Source: Echinarachnius parma | Taxonomy: Eukaryota > Echinodermata > Echinoidea > Clypeasteroida > Echinarachniidae | Reading direction: 5' to 3' | Length of the DNA stretch: 64,000 bases | Assembly (NCBI GenBank): GCA_037951105.1 | Contig: JBAMJV010002934.1 | Span: forward strand, 1 to 64,000 | In this document: in pieces, positions 1 to 11,030 of the stretch | Layout of the letters: each line of letters starts with the position of its first letter | Numbering within the stretch: position 1 is the stretch's first letter | Translations under genes and position numbers: made by a program | Notes under the pieces: model-generated | What the model was told of the DNA's origin: nothing | The model's database searches: none | What the model saw: the letters and a program-made list of their open reading frames with translations, nothing else

Positions 1-830
1 ATTAGGACGAATTAGGATCAACTAGAGATTCAAATCATAAAGGCCCGGTCACACATCGCAGGATCGCGTAAACGGATGCCCAACGAATATAACATTTTGC
101 AAACTCAAATTATTCGGTGGTTAATGTCGTCTACATTGCTTCATGCACAAAACATTCTGCCGGGCCGGATAGAACATTGTACATCGCCTGACAAGGAACG
201 GGCAAGAAACGCATACGAACGGAAGACGAAAGGACTGAAAATGTTACTCTCCGTCGGGCATCCGTGTATGCTATCCGTGATATGTGACTGGACCTTAAGG
301 AAGGACAAAACTTTATATTGTATAGCCTAGATACAATGCTTAATTATGTCCCTTTGTGGCATTGAGTATTCAAAGGCTAGATACGAATCATAAAGAAGGA
401 CAAACAAAATTGTTATCGTATCTATAGGTACAATGCCAAATTATGTTTCTGAATATTTTCTTGGGGAGATCTGTAAAATCATACTGAAGGACGTAAACTT
501 TCTATTGAATACAATGCTAAATGCTAAATGCTAAACAGTTGTCTTGTTGAAAATTCTCTGGCAAGGTCTGTAAAATAGAAGAAGTAGGACATAACTTTCT
601 ATCATATAGTAACTCTAATCTCTCTGTGCAGTTGCTTATCTCGGAATATTTTGGGGTAAGAAACAAATCGCAAAGTATGACCAAACCTTCTAGTATGCAC
701 ATACAATGCTAAATTGTTATCTTGTTGCAATAGTGTCCGTTTGAATATTCTGTGGCTATATACAAATCTAGATACAATAAAAAGGAATACAAATCATAAA
801 GAAGAACCAAATTTGGTATAGTTCCCTTAA
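1..830. repeat. Degenerate tandem repeat array, ~95-110 bp units
   Basis: Diverged units recur with the landmarks 'gaaggacaaa', 'tagatacaatgctaaat' and 'gtctgtaaaat' (near 299, 399, 485, 580, 800). A local triplication 'taaatgc' sits near 521. The unit is interrupted at 41-295 by a MITE, and the host sequence resumes in register on both sides. No gene is visible. Confidence 0.6.
38..298. mobile_element. PIF/Harbinger-like MITE, copy A (TAA target duplication)
   Basis: The element spans 41-295, starts AGGCCCGGTCACAC and ends in the near-complement GTGACTGGACCT. It is flanked by TAA at 38-40 and 296-298. Two related elements at 5950-6197 and 43796-44106 have the same ends and 3-bp TWA duplications. 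AGGC-type ends plus a TWA duplication fit the PIF/Harbinger superfamily. It has no transposase, so it is non-autonomous. It is inserted in a tandem-repeat unit. Confidence 0.75.
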
Positions 831-882
831 TTGGGTGTAATTATGAAGAATTTTCTTAGTGTTGTTGCTGTTTTTTTTTGGA

Positions 883-961
883 GGGGGGGGGGGGGGGGCG
901 AGTGGGATGGATGGGATAAGACAATATGTAAACAATTAAGCGCTATTAAAGATAATCTGTC

Positions 962-992
<31 letters not shown>
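883..992. repeat. Poly-G (16) and poly-C (30) runs facing each other
   Basis: A G run at 883-898 is followed 64 bases later by a C run at 963-992. The two are complementary, so one strand could fold into a G:C hairpin. Run length may be inaccurate in the assembly. Confidence 0.85.
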
Positions 993-1039
993 ACAACCAG
1001 CAGACACCTTTGCTACACCCCTCTCATAATAATTGAGTA

Positions 1040-1206
1040 ACCCTGGATAAAGTGACTATTCACTGGTAAAAGGTCACCAGACCTTTGGTGAGAATAGTAG
1101 GCTTGTAAATGGAAGGTCTAAACTATATGCAACACTCGAAATTAGCACAGGCCCGATGCCCCGGGGCCACCAAAAATTGCTGTCGGGCCAGTAAAAAACT
1201 CATATT
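1040..1206. repeat. Dispersed repeat shared with 2410-2670
   Basis: The stretch 'aggtcaccagacctttggtgag' near 1069 recurs as 'aggtcttcagacctttggtgag' near 2619. Both neighbourhoods carry 'gggccaccaaa' tracts. This looks like two pieces of one old element in opposite arrangement. Confidence 0.5.
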
Positions 1207-1664
1207 CCCAATGTTTGCTGGCCCGATCGGGCCACCAAATGTTGAAACAATTGTACACAATATTATGGTACTTATTGCAAATTTGATACCTCACAGAAAA
1301 TACTTGATTTGTTGTTTAAAAAGAGAGGAAAGAGAGGTCAATAATGAACAGTTTCAGCGCGATTGACAGCTCAGAAAAGCTAAAGACGCAAATTATTATA
1401 ATTAGGTACCATATTATAAAAGCCTTGTTTTAATTCCCAATGTTTGCTGGCCCGATCGGGCCACCAAATGTTGAAACAATTGTACACAATATTATGGTAC
1501 TTATTGCAAATTTGATACCTCACAGAAAATACTTGATTTGTTGTTTAAAAAGAGAGGAAAGAGAGGTCAATAATGAACAGTTTCAGCTCGATTGACAGCT
1601 CAGAAAAGCTAAAGACGCAAATTATTATAATTAGGTACCATATTATAAAAGCCTTGTTTTAATT
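1207..1664 (+). repeat. Tandem duplication, 2 x 229 bp, nearly identical
   Basis: Copy 1 is 1207-1435 and copy 2 is 1436-1664. I see one base difference ('cagcgcg' versus 'cagctcg'). Each copy begins with a 14-bp perfect palindrome GGCCCGATCGGGCC shortly after its start. Such high identity means a very recent duplication or an assembly artefact. Confidence 0.95.
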
Positions 1665-2800
1665 CTGCCCCCCCCCCCCCATATCCGATCCCCCGGCATG
1701 TTCCACTTGGGATAGGTAGAAGGATTTTAAATTAACTTTATAATCAGTTCAGTTTGAATATAAAACTTAAATAAATGATAGGAAATATCAAGAATAATAT
1801 TTGCTATACTTGCAGAAATAAATTTAGAGAATGTTGTCCGATTTGTATAAGTTTAATTTGTATTGTTTGCCATAGTGATTACCGCCACCCCCGCCTTGCA
1901 AATGGAGCATCCCATTTCATTGTGAATCACAATTTGACTCGATCGATCGGAGACGGCTTTTCAAAGCCCATCATTGTTTGTTTTAACAAGAATAAAACTC
2001 CACAATTTGAAAATATTTCATTTTTATGAGGTTTCCAAAGAGTGATCTACAAAAAAAGTAAGGTCAAAGAAATGTGAGAGCATATTTTCAAATAATCAAA
2101 TTTGATCATGCAGTGCAACGTCATAGCTGTAGTCGATTGACTTTGCATGTGACTGCGTGTGACTGAGTTGTGTCCGCTGTGAAGCCGAATGTTGTGACTT
2201 GCGTGTGATATTGTTTACGAAGAATCTGGAGTTTGTTTGATTAATAAAACACCACAATTTTAAAATATGGCAATTGACTAAGGTTTTCAGACAACATTGC
2301 ACAGATTTTTGAGGTCAAATAATGGTGAATTTCTCCTCTTCTATCATCAGATCATTTTTGTTTTGTCCCCGATTGATTGCCTATGGCAATTTTAGTTTTT
2401 ACTTATGTTATTCTTTATTTTTTTCGGTCCAGTAAATTTTGGTTTCGGGCCACCAAAATTGGAAAAATACCAATTTTACTGGCTCGACCAGGCCACCAGC
2501 AAAAAAAGTTAATTTTGAGCGTTGCTATATGCATGGCAAAATTCATGCTTTTATCCCGAAGTGCACACCACATTCACTAAGAGCTATCCCTGGGAAATCT
2601 TAACTATTCTCTGGTTAGAGGTCTTCAGACCTTTGGTGAGACTCATGGCTGGCTTATAGCCAAGGTCAAACAAGACAGGAGACATAATATTTAAGTGCTT
2701 TTGGCTCTAATATTATGTAAATGATATCAACCATAAATAAAGCAAGAACAGTAACTTTGATAGATCTAATAACTTGCTTTACCCAAGGGATGAGTGGGGT
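1665..2800. other. AT-rich DNA with an internal direct repeat; no gene seen
   Basis: A poly-C run sits at 1667-1680. Two related blocks, about 1970-2110 and 2220-2345, share 'aataaaac(t/a)ccacaatttgaaaata' and 'gaggtcaaa' style matches. ORFs here are short and lack recognisable domains. Confidence 0.5.

Positions 2801-2854
<54 letters not shown>
2801..2854 (+). repeat. 54-base uninterrupted poly-G run
   Basis: The run is preceded by 'gagtggggt' and followed by 'tggctggggg'. Its poly-glycine ORF is an artefact. It could form G-quadruplexes, and polymerases and assemblers commonly fail on such runs. Confidence 0.95.
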
Positions 2855-2855
<1 letters not shown>

Positions 2856-3069
2856 GGCTGGGGGAAAGAATCCCAACCAGGGTGCCCCCTTGCCCCCTAC
2901 ATACATAACATTAATGGAGTGTGTATGAAAGAGATGATGCAAAATATCAATTTTTAAAGGAAATATATATTTTTTTTAGAGAATCCCAAAAGTGTTAATC
3001 TCAAAGAATACTGTAGGTGTAATGCAATGATTTTGGTTATCATCAATTATCTTAAACCTATACCTTGTG

Positions 3070-3333
3070 CAAGCCTCCACACTAACATTTTGTTCTACTT
3101 AGCAGAATCATGACTTTTCAACTTTTACTTGCCCAAACAGAAAACTTACTTGCCTGCTTACTTAAATATAGATGAGATTTACTCATACAGAATTACAGTA
3201 TTCTCTCCTAGTTGAGCAAAAATTTAGTTGCCCTGTCAGGTAACCAAACTAGACCATTTATGAAATTTTACTTGCCCAACATCAGTTTTTACTTGCCCTG
3301 GGCAACAGGGCAAGTGCTAGTGTCGAGCCCTGC
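3070..3333. mobile_element. 'Cgacactagc' dispersed element, copy 1
   Basis: The left end reads AGCCTCCACACTAAC and the right end is GCTAGTGTCGAGCCCTG, which are imperfect inverted repeats of each other. The interior is rich in 'acttgccc' and 'gggcaag' blocks. An inverted copy lies at 27009-27260. Fragments of related type occur near 1140, 2430, 11206, 13468 and 26755. Confidence 0.6.
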
Positions 3334-4613
3334 CTTATGTATTTTATTCTTTGTACTGGTAATGGGTTTGTCAACATGTCAAGCCCAATAGGCTTTTACT
3401 GAAAGTCCTATTTCATTTCCCCACAACTTTTTATCTTTGTTTGTTTGTTTTTTAAAACTTTGTTTTACATATTTCAGTTGATTTTTATATCTGCATTGTA
3501 CATTTAAATGTGTATAACCTGTTTTTTAATAATTTTTTTTACTGAATTTGAAATAAAAAATGGATCAAACAATCTTAGAGAGCATATCGGTGAAGCAAGG
3601 GCGTGGGTTTATCGTGTTTTATCTAAATTGATCATTAACTCCATCTTACATTGTGGCCTAAATCTAAGACTTGAGGCTTTGGGTAAAATTCACAATCTTG
3701 TCCTGTATAATCCTATACAGAACATGTATGCATCGTTCTCAACTCCCTGGGGAGCATTGTAGCCACAGGCAATCAAACATGTTTATCAGATTACAATTGG
3801 AGTTAAAGTAACACATTAAACTTTCAGATGCCAGAGGAAGTTAACTTGTGGGTGGGTGGTTCTTTAATATCTTTTAGCCTTGCCTGAGGTTGTAGAGAAA
3901 TTAAATATGTCACAGTTTTCTCTTTCATAATAATTGTTTTAACGTAAAAAAAAGACTAACAGGCGTTTTCATAGCCTGTTGAAGCTCTTTTGACTAGTTG
4001 TGGACTATTTGGTACTTATTAACACTACTGACATAAAAAGCCTTCATCAAAACAACCAGACATAATAATGTTAGTTAACCTGTTGTTTACAGGAACCGGG
4101 TGGGTTGTGTACAAAGTCAATGGAGATTTCAGAATCTTGGAGGGGAACGAGTTAACTTGTATTGAAAAAACGCAAGGGGAAAAGAACATGTAAAATATTT
4201 TGTAATAGCTACAAACAAATTGAAAATGTTTTTGCCATAATTCACAGTGAAAAAATATATTTTCATCAGATTTGTGTGCCAGTTCTTAATCAAATCAAAT
4301 GTGCATGCTTGTTAAAATAAAAGGGCAAATATAAAAAATAAAAAAAAGTAACGCATGTTTTGACCTTTCTGCAAATAAAGGATATTCAATAATGTTTGTG
4401 GTAGACATACATGTAATATTAAATCAGGGCATTTTAACTAACAATTATGAAAAAAGAAATACATGTCAACCATTTTAATATAATAAAACAGGTACGTCTG
4501 ATTAAACTTGGTGATTGATACCCGAGTTATAAAAATGTTTATTTGTATCTCATTATAAAGAAGAATAGGGAAAAATTAAATGTGATTGAATCATATCTCT
4601 TGACCTTGGCAGT
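3334..4613. other. AT-rich unique DNA; nothing recognised
   Basis: No ORF with a domain and no clear repeat structure is seen. The 84-residue ORF at 3508-3762 has no recognisable motif. Confidence 0.5.
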
Positions 4614-4998
4614 TTAAAGGGATCTAGTAACATTGTTGACATGTGCAAAAAGTGATGAGTGGTTGATACAATGTATATTGTTGTTATCTGATATGTCCAC
4701 AGGGTATTGTGTGAAAATTTCAAGTTAAATGGACGTTATATGGCCGAGTAATGAGCAAAAATGCAAAGTGATATCACTAATGCTTTGCACTCACTTTGTA
4801 CACGGTTCTGACGATCCAGTGGATTATTTAACATCTGAACACTTCAATCGTAAATATCTTTTTAACGAAAGGGATATTTGAAAAACCGAAACCTGTCCCA
4901 TGATTTTTTTGTTAATACGAATACAACAAGGTATGAGGGAACCGCTAGAATTCCAATTGGATTTTGAGGATTTGGAAAATGTTACTAAGTCCCTTTAA
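4614..4998 (+). mobile_element. TTAA-flanked MITE (family 'AGGGATCTAGTAA'), intact copy
   Basis: It starts TTAA-AGGGATCTAGTAACATTG and ends in AATGTTACTAAGTCCCT-TTAA, an imperfect inverted repeat flanked by TTAA duplications (4614-4617, 4995-4998). Its ~377-bp interior has no ORF of note. Related copies are at 39907-40291, 40288-40657 (inverted), 47741-50732 (split) and 27700-27960 (diverged). The TTAA target and AGG/AGGG start fit Kolobok-type elements; piggyBac also uses TTAA but usually begins CCY. Confidence 0.85.
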
Positions 4999-5949
4999 AC
5001 TCAGATTGCTCTTGCATGTAAGCATGGTAAGGAAGAGAGCGCCTAGACACAATAAATCAATCAAATTCAAATTTATGGTTGTCATAGTTTCCTTCTGGTT
5101 TCCATTTTCTATTTTGGTTAAATTACTCCTTGAATTTCAGTGGTGATATGAAAAATGTATTTATGATCAAATATAACGCACAATTATTATAACACTACCC
5201 ATTGATGTCAGATTTTATTTCCGAACGTTCGCACAAAGTATCCAACTTTGGATACTATGAAAGATCAAAGTATCCGAATTTGAATCCTAAGAACAGTAAA
5301 AATTATCAAATTCTGGTACTGTTGATTGCTATTGAATCGTGTTCCAGAACGTTTTTTTTCTTCAATATCTCCATAATTAGGGTGACAATTAAAAAATAAA
5401 AAACCCATTTCTTTCTTGTGTTACCATTTATTTACCAAGTGATTTTAGTTGAATTAGACAAAAGTTCATCATGGATCACTTTTAATGAACAGTGGAATTA
5501 AATTGTTCTCCATTTCATGAATATGATCACTTGCAAAAGGATTTATTCTTCTACATTTACTTGTGGCAGATTAAGTATTATTAATCGTTAAAAATTAAGA
5601 GAAATTATTTCACAAGTGACATATAACAGCTAAAATATTAAAGTATTCTAACTATTTAATTCCAGCTTTTGCATACTTACAATTGGTAGTTTCATAACCA
5701 CTTTTTTACTCCTAAAAAAATGTACTCACACTTTATCTTTTCTGTATATGACATAATAGATTTTTCCCCCTTAGAGAAATTTTCATTAGCAAAATTCCAG
5801 GAAGTCCTCTACTCTCTCGATTGTCCATGTTTTACATCCACCAATTGTTTCATAGCGATGTTATCTTTTGCGCCAAAGGGGGGCAGAGAAATCTTTGTCA
5901 ATGATTGAAAAATGATTGACAAAAATAAGAAATATTTCTTAACTTGTTA
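4999..5949. other. AT-rich unique DNA; nothing recognised
   Basis: Only short ORFs without motifs are present. There is a run of T-rich and A-rich sequence and no repeat boundaries that I can define. Confidence 0.5.
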
Positions 5950-6200
5950 AGGCCAGTCACACCTCACCGGATAGCTTTAACAGATGCCCGACAGAGAGTA
6001 CAATTTTCAATTTGTTTGTCCCCGTTAGTATGCGTTTCTTGTCCGTTCCTTATCATGCAATGGACATTGTTCTATCCGGCGGAATGTTTTGTGCATGAAG
6101 CAATGGAGACTTTCACCACCGGATCATTTTATCTCACAAATTTTCTATTCGTCTGGCATCCGTATGAGACGCTATGCGGTGATATGTGACTGGGCCTTTA
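5947..6200. mobile_element. PIF/Harbinger-like MITE, copy B (TTA target duplication)
   Basis: The element spans 5950-6197 with ends AGGCCAGTCACAC and GTGACTGGGCCT, and TTA at 5947-5949 and 6198-6200. Its interior matches copy A (41-295) in inverse orientation: 'ggcatccgtatg', 'gcgtttcttgtccgttcct' and 'ttgtgcatgaagcaat' all pair with reverse complements there. Confidence 0.8.
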
Positions 6201-7135
6201 CTGCCGTAACTGCCATTGCCTATGGGAACTTACATGTACATGCATTGTGTCATGTGTGTTGTCAGTGCTAGTTATAACGTGTGATAGGCAGAGGGTTAAT
6301 ATGCATACTTTGCAATGCACCCATTTATTGCACTCAGTCAAAAGAGATAAGCCCTGATTTAGGTGAAAGATAAAGGAAAATACTATTAATGCAAGAATAT
6401 TTGTGGGAAAAAAAACCCAGTCAGGCTTGTATGCTATTACAGAGCTTACACATTTTGAAATATTAATTACAAAGACTGCCCTTCAAGTGAAGTTTAGCAT
6501 TTGAGTTTGCCTTAAATTAAATTTTATTACAGAAAAACAGCATAATGATATAATTTTGTAACTATTTGAATATAATAAACTAATAATGTTTAATGATTAG
6601 AGCGAAGGGTTAAGATTACAAGTATCACATGCACAGTTCATGTAATTGATTCGCTGTTATAAAACTCTTTATGGTCTCTAGAACGAAACATGAGCCTGTT
6701 GCTCAAAAACCCATAAAACAAAATTAACCTTCATGGAAATTTTCAAAAAAATGGACAGAAAGCCATTAACCCACATATAATGTACTGAAGAACGCCTTTC
6801 ATTTAATCATTGCATTCATCAGAAATAGCTTGAAGGTTTGTTAATCGTTCATATCTCTGTATTATGTAGGTCTTGCTTGCCTGTGCCCCGGGTTACACGA
6901 AGAAAGGGCGTGGGTTTTTATCAAGAGTGAATTAATTCGTCGCCATTCACATCGGGTTGCATTCCTCTAGGTCATGTATCCTTGAATCCGTGATGATGAT
7001 AAGCAATGTTTTATCATTTTCTCAAAGCAAAAGCAAAGCCTTAAAATGCAGTAAATGAATACATACATGTGCAAGTTCAAGGCTCGCTTTATAGCAATTA
7101 TATACAAAGTTGCCAGCATGCATTAAAATCAAGAT
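6201..7135. other. AT-rich unique DNA; nothing recognised
   Basis: No domain-bearing ORF, tRNA or clear repeat was found on either strand. Confidence 0.45.
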
Positions 7136-7222
7136 TTATCAATCATTCAATTGATTTATTTAATCAAACAAAAACTTGGTCAATGATTCAATAAATCATT
7201 CAGTCAGTCAATTGGTCAATCG

Positions 7223-7296
<74 letters not shown>

Positions 7297-7356
7297 TTAT
7301 TTAATCAAATATATACTTGGTCAATGATTCAATAAATCATTCAGTCAGTCAATTGG

Positions 7357-7405
<49 letters not shown>

Positions 7406-7447
7406 TTATTTAATCAAATATATACTTGGTCAATGATTCAATAAATC

Positions 7448-7532
<85 letters not shown>

Positions 7533-7540
7533 GCTAACCA
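7136..7540 (+). repeat. Composite (CAAT)n microsatellite
   Basis: Three long pure CAAT tracts (about 7212-7293, 7358-7405, 7450-7530) are separated by copies of a ~40-bp spacer containing 'tcaatgattcaataaatcatt' and 'cagtcagtcaattggtcaat'. The spacer itself is repeated at about 7180, 7320 and 7431, so whole blocks were duplicated after the microsatellite arose. Confidence 0.95.
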
Positions 7541-8500
7541 ATCAGGTGATCACATTCAGCCTTAATGTTTAATGTTTGAAAGAAGACACTGTAAAGCATA
7601 GTCAGTGTTCTTCAACTAACACATTGATATGACATTCTAGATATAAATTTGATATAAAGAAATAATACAAGTTAGAAAGGTGATCTTTATGATCATATCA
7701 ATGCCAGCTCTATGGAGTAAGAAGGGTGACTTGAATGCTGCCATAAACAGATTCAAATCTTTCTTATTGAAGAAGTCGCCTCTGCATCAGAGATGTCATT
7801 CCTGGGTTTTAGTTACTTGCGGAATATCTCGTTTCATATTTCCCAATCCATTAACTGTGAACCCCAGGTGTTATTGGGATCACTTCACTGCATCTTTTGT
7901 AGTGACCTGGGACAGGGGTGAAAGATTCACCAGAAATCCAATGGCTTGTAGGTCTCTGAGAGAATTTTATCCAGCGAGACAATGCTCATTATTGTCATGC
8001 TGATTAAATGTTTTTAACTGCACCGGTTTCATGTTGCTAGCCCCCGCGCATGCAAGGAAAGATGATACTCGGACCGGCGTAGCTATCTTTTGATCGACTT
8101 GGAAATGTTAGAGTGTTTGTGAGAATGTCAGCTAGTGGCCTGTCCATTTTCCCTTCTGTTCCTCTGGTTGGTTTCTCTCCCCGCCCTGAGCGTTGCCAAG
8201 AAACCTTTTATTGTCCGTATCGTCAATAAATTGCGGTTATTGTGAGGGGACATTCCCGCCTTGTGGCAACACCTCCGTGCTCACTCCCCCATTCTTTGCC
8301 TACAAATGCCGACATAAAAGATAGAAAATGAATTAAAGAATTGAGATTAAGTTTTTAAAAATTGTGTGAGTGTGAAGCTCTGGAGAAGAAGAAGTCATGA
8401 TTTGTCTTTCCCTTTATTCTCTTTTAGATTCTTCTTTTTAAATCAATTTACCAGTAGAAGCAGAAAAGCTACAGTAGCAATCCTGACAAGGAGGTATGTT
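7541..8500. other. Unique DNA, possible regulatory stretch at 8010-8300
   Basis: The stretch 8010-8300 is less AT-rich than its surroundings and not obviously repetitive. It contains 'cgttgccaagaaacc', 'gatgatac' and 'ttgtggcaac'. The 107-residue ORF at 7680-8003 has no recognisable domain. A cis-regulatory role is a guess from composition only. Confidence 0.3.
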
Positions 8501-8687
8501 CGAAAGTTTTCCCAAGAGCATAAGGGTGCTACAGAGATTTCCAAGTTTCCAATTTGGTAGACTGGAAGTATTCAGTGGCATATGAACCCTTCTGGAAGGG
8601 GTGTTAGGGAGGCAAAGAATGTTTTGTGAGCATTTGAAAACCCACCAAACAAATTCACGCTACCAGGGAAAAAATTAATATTTTTAT

Positions 8688-8935
8688 TTTGGGGGCTCCC
8701 TATCTAATTTTATGGAAGTTTTCTGGGGCTACTTTTCCAACTTTCGGGGGCTCTTTTTTCGAATTTCAGGGGCTACTATTTAGTTCTAATGCTGTAAGTG
8801 ATCATCGGATCGGCATTCGATCACGATCCGATCATGCAGAATTTAAAAAAAATTTTGTCGCCCCCGTACTCACATTTTCGAGGGCTCTTTTTGGCATTTC
8901 GGGGGCGAATTCGCCTGCCGCCCTGCATATTTTTT
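8688..8935 (+). repeat. 'Cgggggctctttt' low-copy block with palindromic centre
   Basis: 'Gggggctc' and 'aggggctac' motifs recur every ~30-40 bp. In the middle lies an imperfect palindrome around 8800-8840 built from 'gatcatcggatcg' and 'cgatccgatcatg'. It reads as an inserted dispersed element, with no coding evidence. Confidence 0.45.
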
Positions 8936-9240
8936 TCCCTGCATGCTACGTGCTACACTCTAGCCCCTTTTTCAGCTGGCAAGCGAAGAACTAATTTGAT
9001 TAGAGTTACTACAAGATTGCTTGTCTCCAGGATTAGCCGAGTCCTCTGGAACTGGGGGCTTAGGAGTGGACAACAGTTTTGGTGGGCATCTGGCAATCTT
9101 TGTTTATGTTCCGTAAACTTGTATTCCCACTAACTGCACTATATTCCCCCGTTTTAATCTAACAAGCTAAGAATGATTATATTCACAGAGTTCCAAGTTG
9201 CCATTGTAGTAGACTGGTTGATTTGATTCCAATGGAAGCC

Positions 9241-9543
9241 CAGGGGGGTGTTTCACAAAGATCCTAAGTTAAGGTGGACCTAGAAACTATGGAAAGCCAC
9301 TAGTTTCTTTGAAACAATTTTGTAAAATTTCTTTTAAAAGGCATAAAATGTTGATTTAAATCATTTATATTTTCTATTATCAAGGAATTTCATGTTCTTG
9401 ATGTACAATTTATGACAAGTCTAAAATACTTGCATTTTTGCTTTTTAATATATTTTATTCCAAGGATACAAATGGCTTTCCATAAGTTTTAAGTCCAACT
9501 TTGAGTTAAGTTCAACTTAGGATCTTTGTGAAACACCCCCCAG
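9241..9543. mobile_element. Palindromic MITE 'GTGTTTCACAAAGAT' family, CAG-flanked, copy 1
   Basis: The element spans 9244-9540 with long inverted ends (GGGGGTGTTTCACAAAGATC and its complement) continuing through 'ctaagtt'. It is flanked by CAG at 9241-9243 and 9541-9543. A second full copy at 44433-44731 also has CAG on both sides, and a half copy ends at 15231. A 3-bp CAG duplication is compatible with PIF/Harbinger-like integration, but superfamily assignment is inference. Confidence 0.8.
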
Positions 9544-10383
9544 GTGAATGGGGAAGGCATCTATTTTTGTGGGCATCTATATTTCAAGCAAGCAAAAGAG
9601 GGTTATATACTCCCACTAGTTGCACTATATACCCCTTTATTATCTGACATGCTTAGAAGGATTTTGATTACGGAGAATTTCAAGTTGTCTATGTTGTACA
9701 AAGGTTGTATTCAGTGTCAGGTGAACCCTATGGAATTATGGGATGGGTGGTGGGGGATTGTGCACATTAATGGAGAGAATTGACGATCATTTAAAAAAGG
9801 TTTACACCCACTCTAGCTAGTCCCCCTTTTCATCTGACATGTGAAGAAACTGATTACAGAGATTTCAAAGTTTCTATTTTGGTAGACTGGACCTCAGTGG
9901 CTCTAGAAGCCCTTGTTTGGTGGGGGAGACACCTATTTTAGTGGGCATCTCTATTGAACCGATATTTTTCAGCTGCTATTTTGGTAGACTGGACCTCAGT
10001 TGCACTGGAGGTTCTCTGGAATTAGGGGGTGGCAAATATTTTTGATGGCATCTATATTGCAAACATAAAAATAAGGGTTTTACACCCACTTGCTACACTC
10101 TAGTCTCTCCTTTTTATCTGACAAGCGAAGAAACATGTTGATTAAAGAGATTTTGAAGTTGCTATTTTGGTAAACTGGACCTCGGTGGCACTGGAAGTTC
10201 TCTGGAATAAGAGGGCGCATTTTGGGGCATCTAGCAACCAGACTAAAAGGTTATACTCCCACTAGTTGCTTTGTAGTCCATTTATAATCTGTCATGCAAA
10301 GAAAGCTTTTGATTTCTACAATATTGCAGGATTATTTTTCCTCTCGCTGTTTCTTCAGTAGCCAAAACGTCCCATCACTAGGA

Positions 10384-10460
10384 CTTTCTATAGCTCAGCT
10401 GGTAGAGCACCAGTCAAGCAGTCTGGAGGTCTCGGGTCCAAATCCCAGAGAAACCCAATT
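10384..10460 (+). mobile_element. tRNA-like sequence, probably a degenerate SINE head
   Basis: A perfect A-box-like block TAGCTCAGCTGG and D-arm 'gctcagctggtagagc' are present, followed by a B-box-like GGGTCCAAATCC. The acceptor arms do not pair, the T-stem is broken and the anticodon loop lacks U33, so it is not a functional tRNA. The flank 'ttttctttg' resembles that after the B-box at 19697-19750. Confidence 0.65.
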
Positions 10461-10504
10461 TTCTTTGTGTTTTTTCATTTTAAAAAGTTCTTCACTCTAA
10501 ATAT

Positions 10505-10519
10505 GGGGGGGGGGGGGGG
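10505..10519 (+). repeat. Poly-G run (15)
   Basis: Uninterrupted G run directly downstream of the SINE-like sequence. Confidence 0.9.
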
Positions 10520-10816
10520 TCCTATTTTTTCTGTAAAGGACATTTTAGAGTGAAGAGGGTTTTTTGTTCATTATGCAAACAAACTTGAAATTATGATTTT
10601 ATTTACTATTGTAGCTTTTTAAGTGGACATGGTCTTGATGAAAGTTGTTACATTATAAAAACACACAATTTGTTGCAAGCTTTATCATATCTTTGCGGTG
10701 TTTGAATTCAGACGATTGTCCCTCCAAGCGATATCTCCCCTTCTCACTCAATCATGTCTCCAGCTTTCTCAATCATTGTGCTTTCCTCTCGCCCACCCTC
10801 CCAAGAGTGCAGCAAT

Positions 10817-11030
10817 GGCTGGCCAAAAAAGAGAAGGAAAAACAAAGAAGGAAAAAAATACTTTGGCCAAAGAATAAAGGAAAAATGTTTGGCCAAAGAA
10901 GAAAGAAAGATGTGTGGTTAAAAGAAAGGAAATGCTTGGTGAAAAGAAAAGGAAAGAAGAATGCTTGGGAAAAAGAAAGAAAAATCCTTTGCAAAGAGAA
11001 AGAAAAATGCTTGGCCCCAAAAAATTAGAG
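10817..11030 (+). repeat. Purine-rich degenerate tandem repeat (~33-bp units)
   Basis: Units of the form 'aaagaaagaaaaatgcttgg(cca)' recur about six times. The lysine-rich 127-residue ORF at 10645-11028 that crosses it, and its phenylalanine-rich antisense ORFs, are consequences of this composition. Confidence 0.7.

Larger units (their letters stand above)
8500..10310 (+). repeat. Old degenerate tandem array, ~250-350 bp units
   Basis: The phrases 'attttggtagactgga', 'ctggaattagggggt', 'gggcatct', 'cccactagttgc', 'tatctgac' and 'agcgaagaa' recur in the same order about five or six times (near 8530, 8950-9130, 9130-9240 plus 9541-9700, 9800, 9990, 10160). A MITE at 9244-9540 splits one unit. 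No ORF is conserved between units, so it is not a gene array. Confidence 0.65.

Noticed and set aside
10388..10452. Possible functional tRNA gene
   Set aside because: A-box and B-box look good but the acceptor stem does not pair, the T-stem is broken and U33 is missing; it reads as a SINE head.
10645..11028. Lysine-rich 127-residue ORF
   Set aside because: It spans a purine-rich tandem repeat, and its antisense also gives ORFs.
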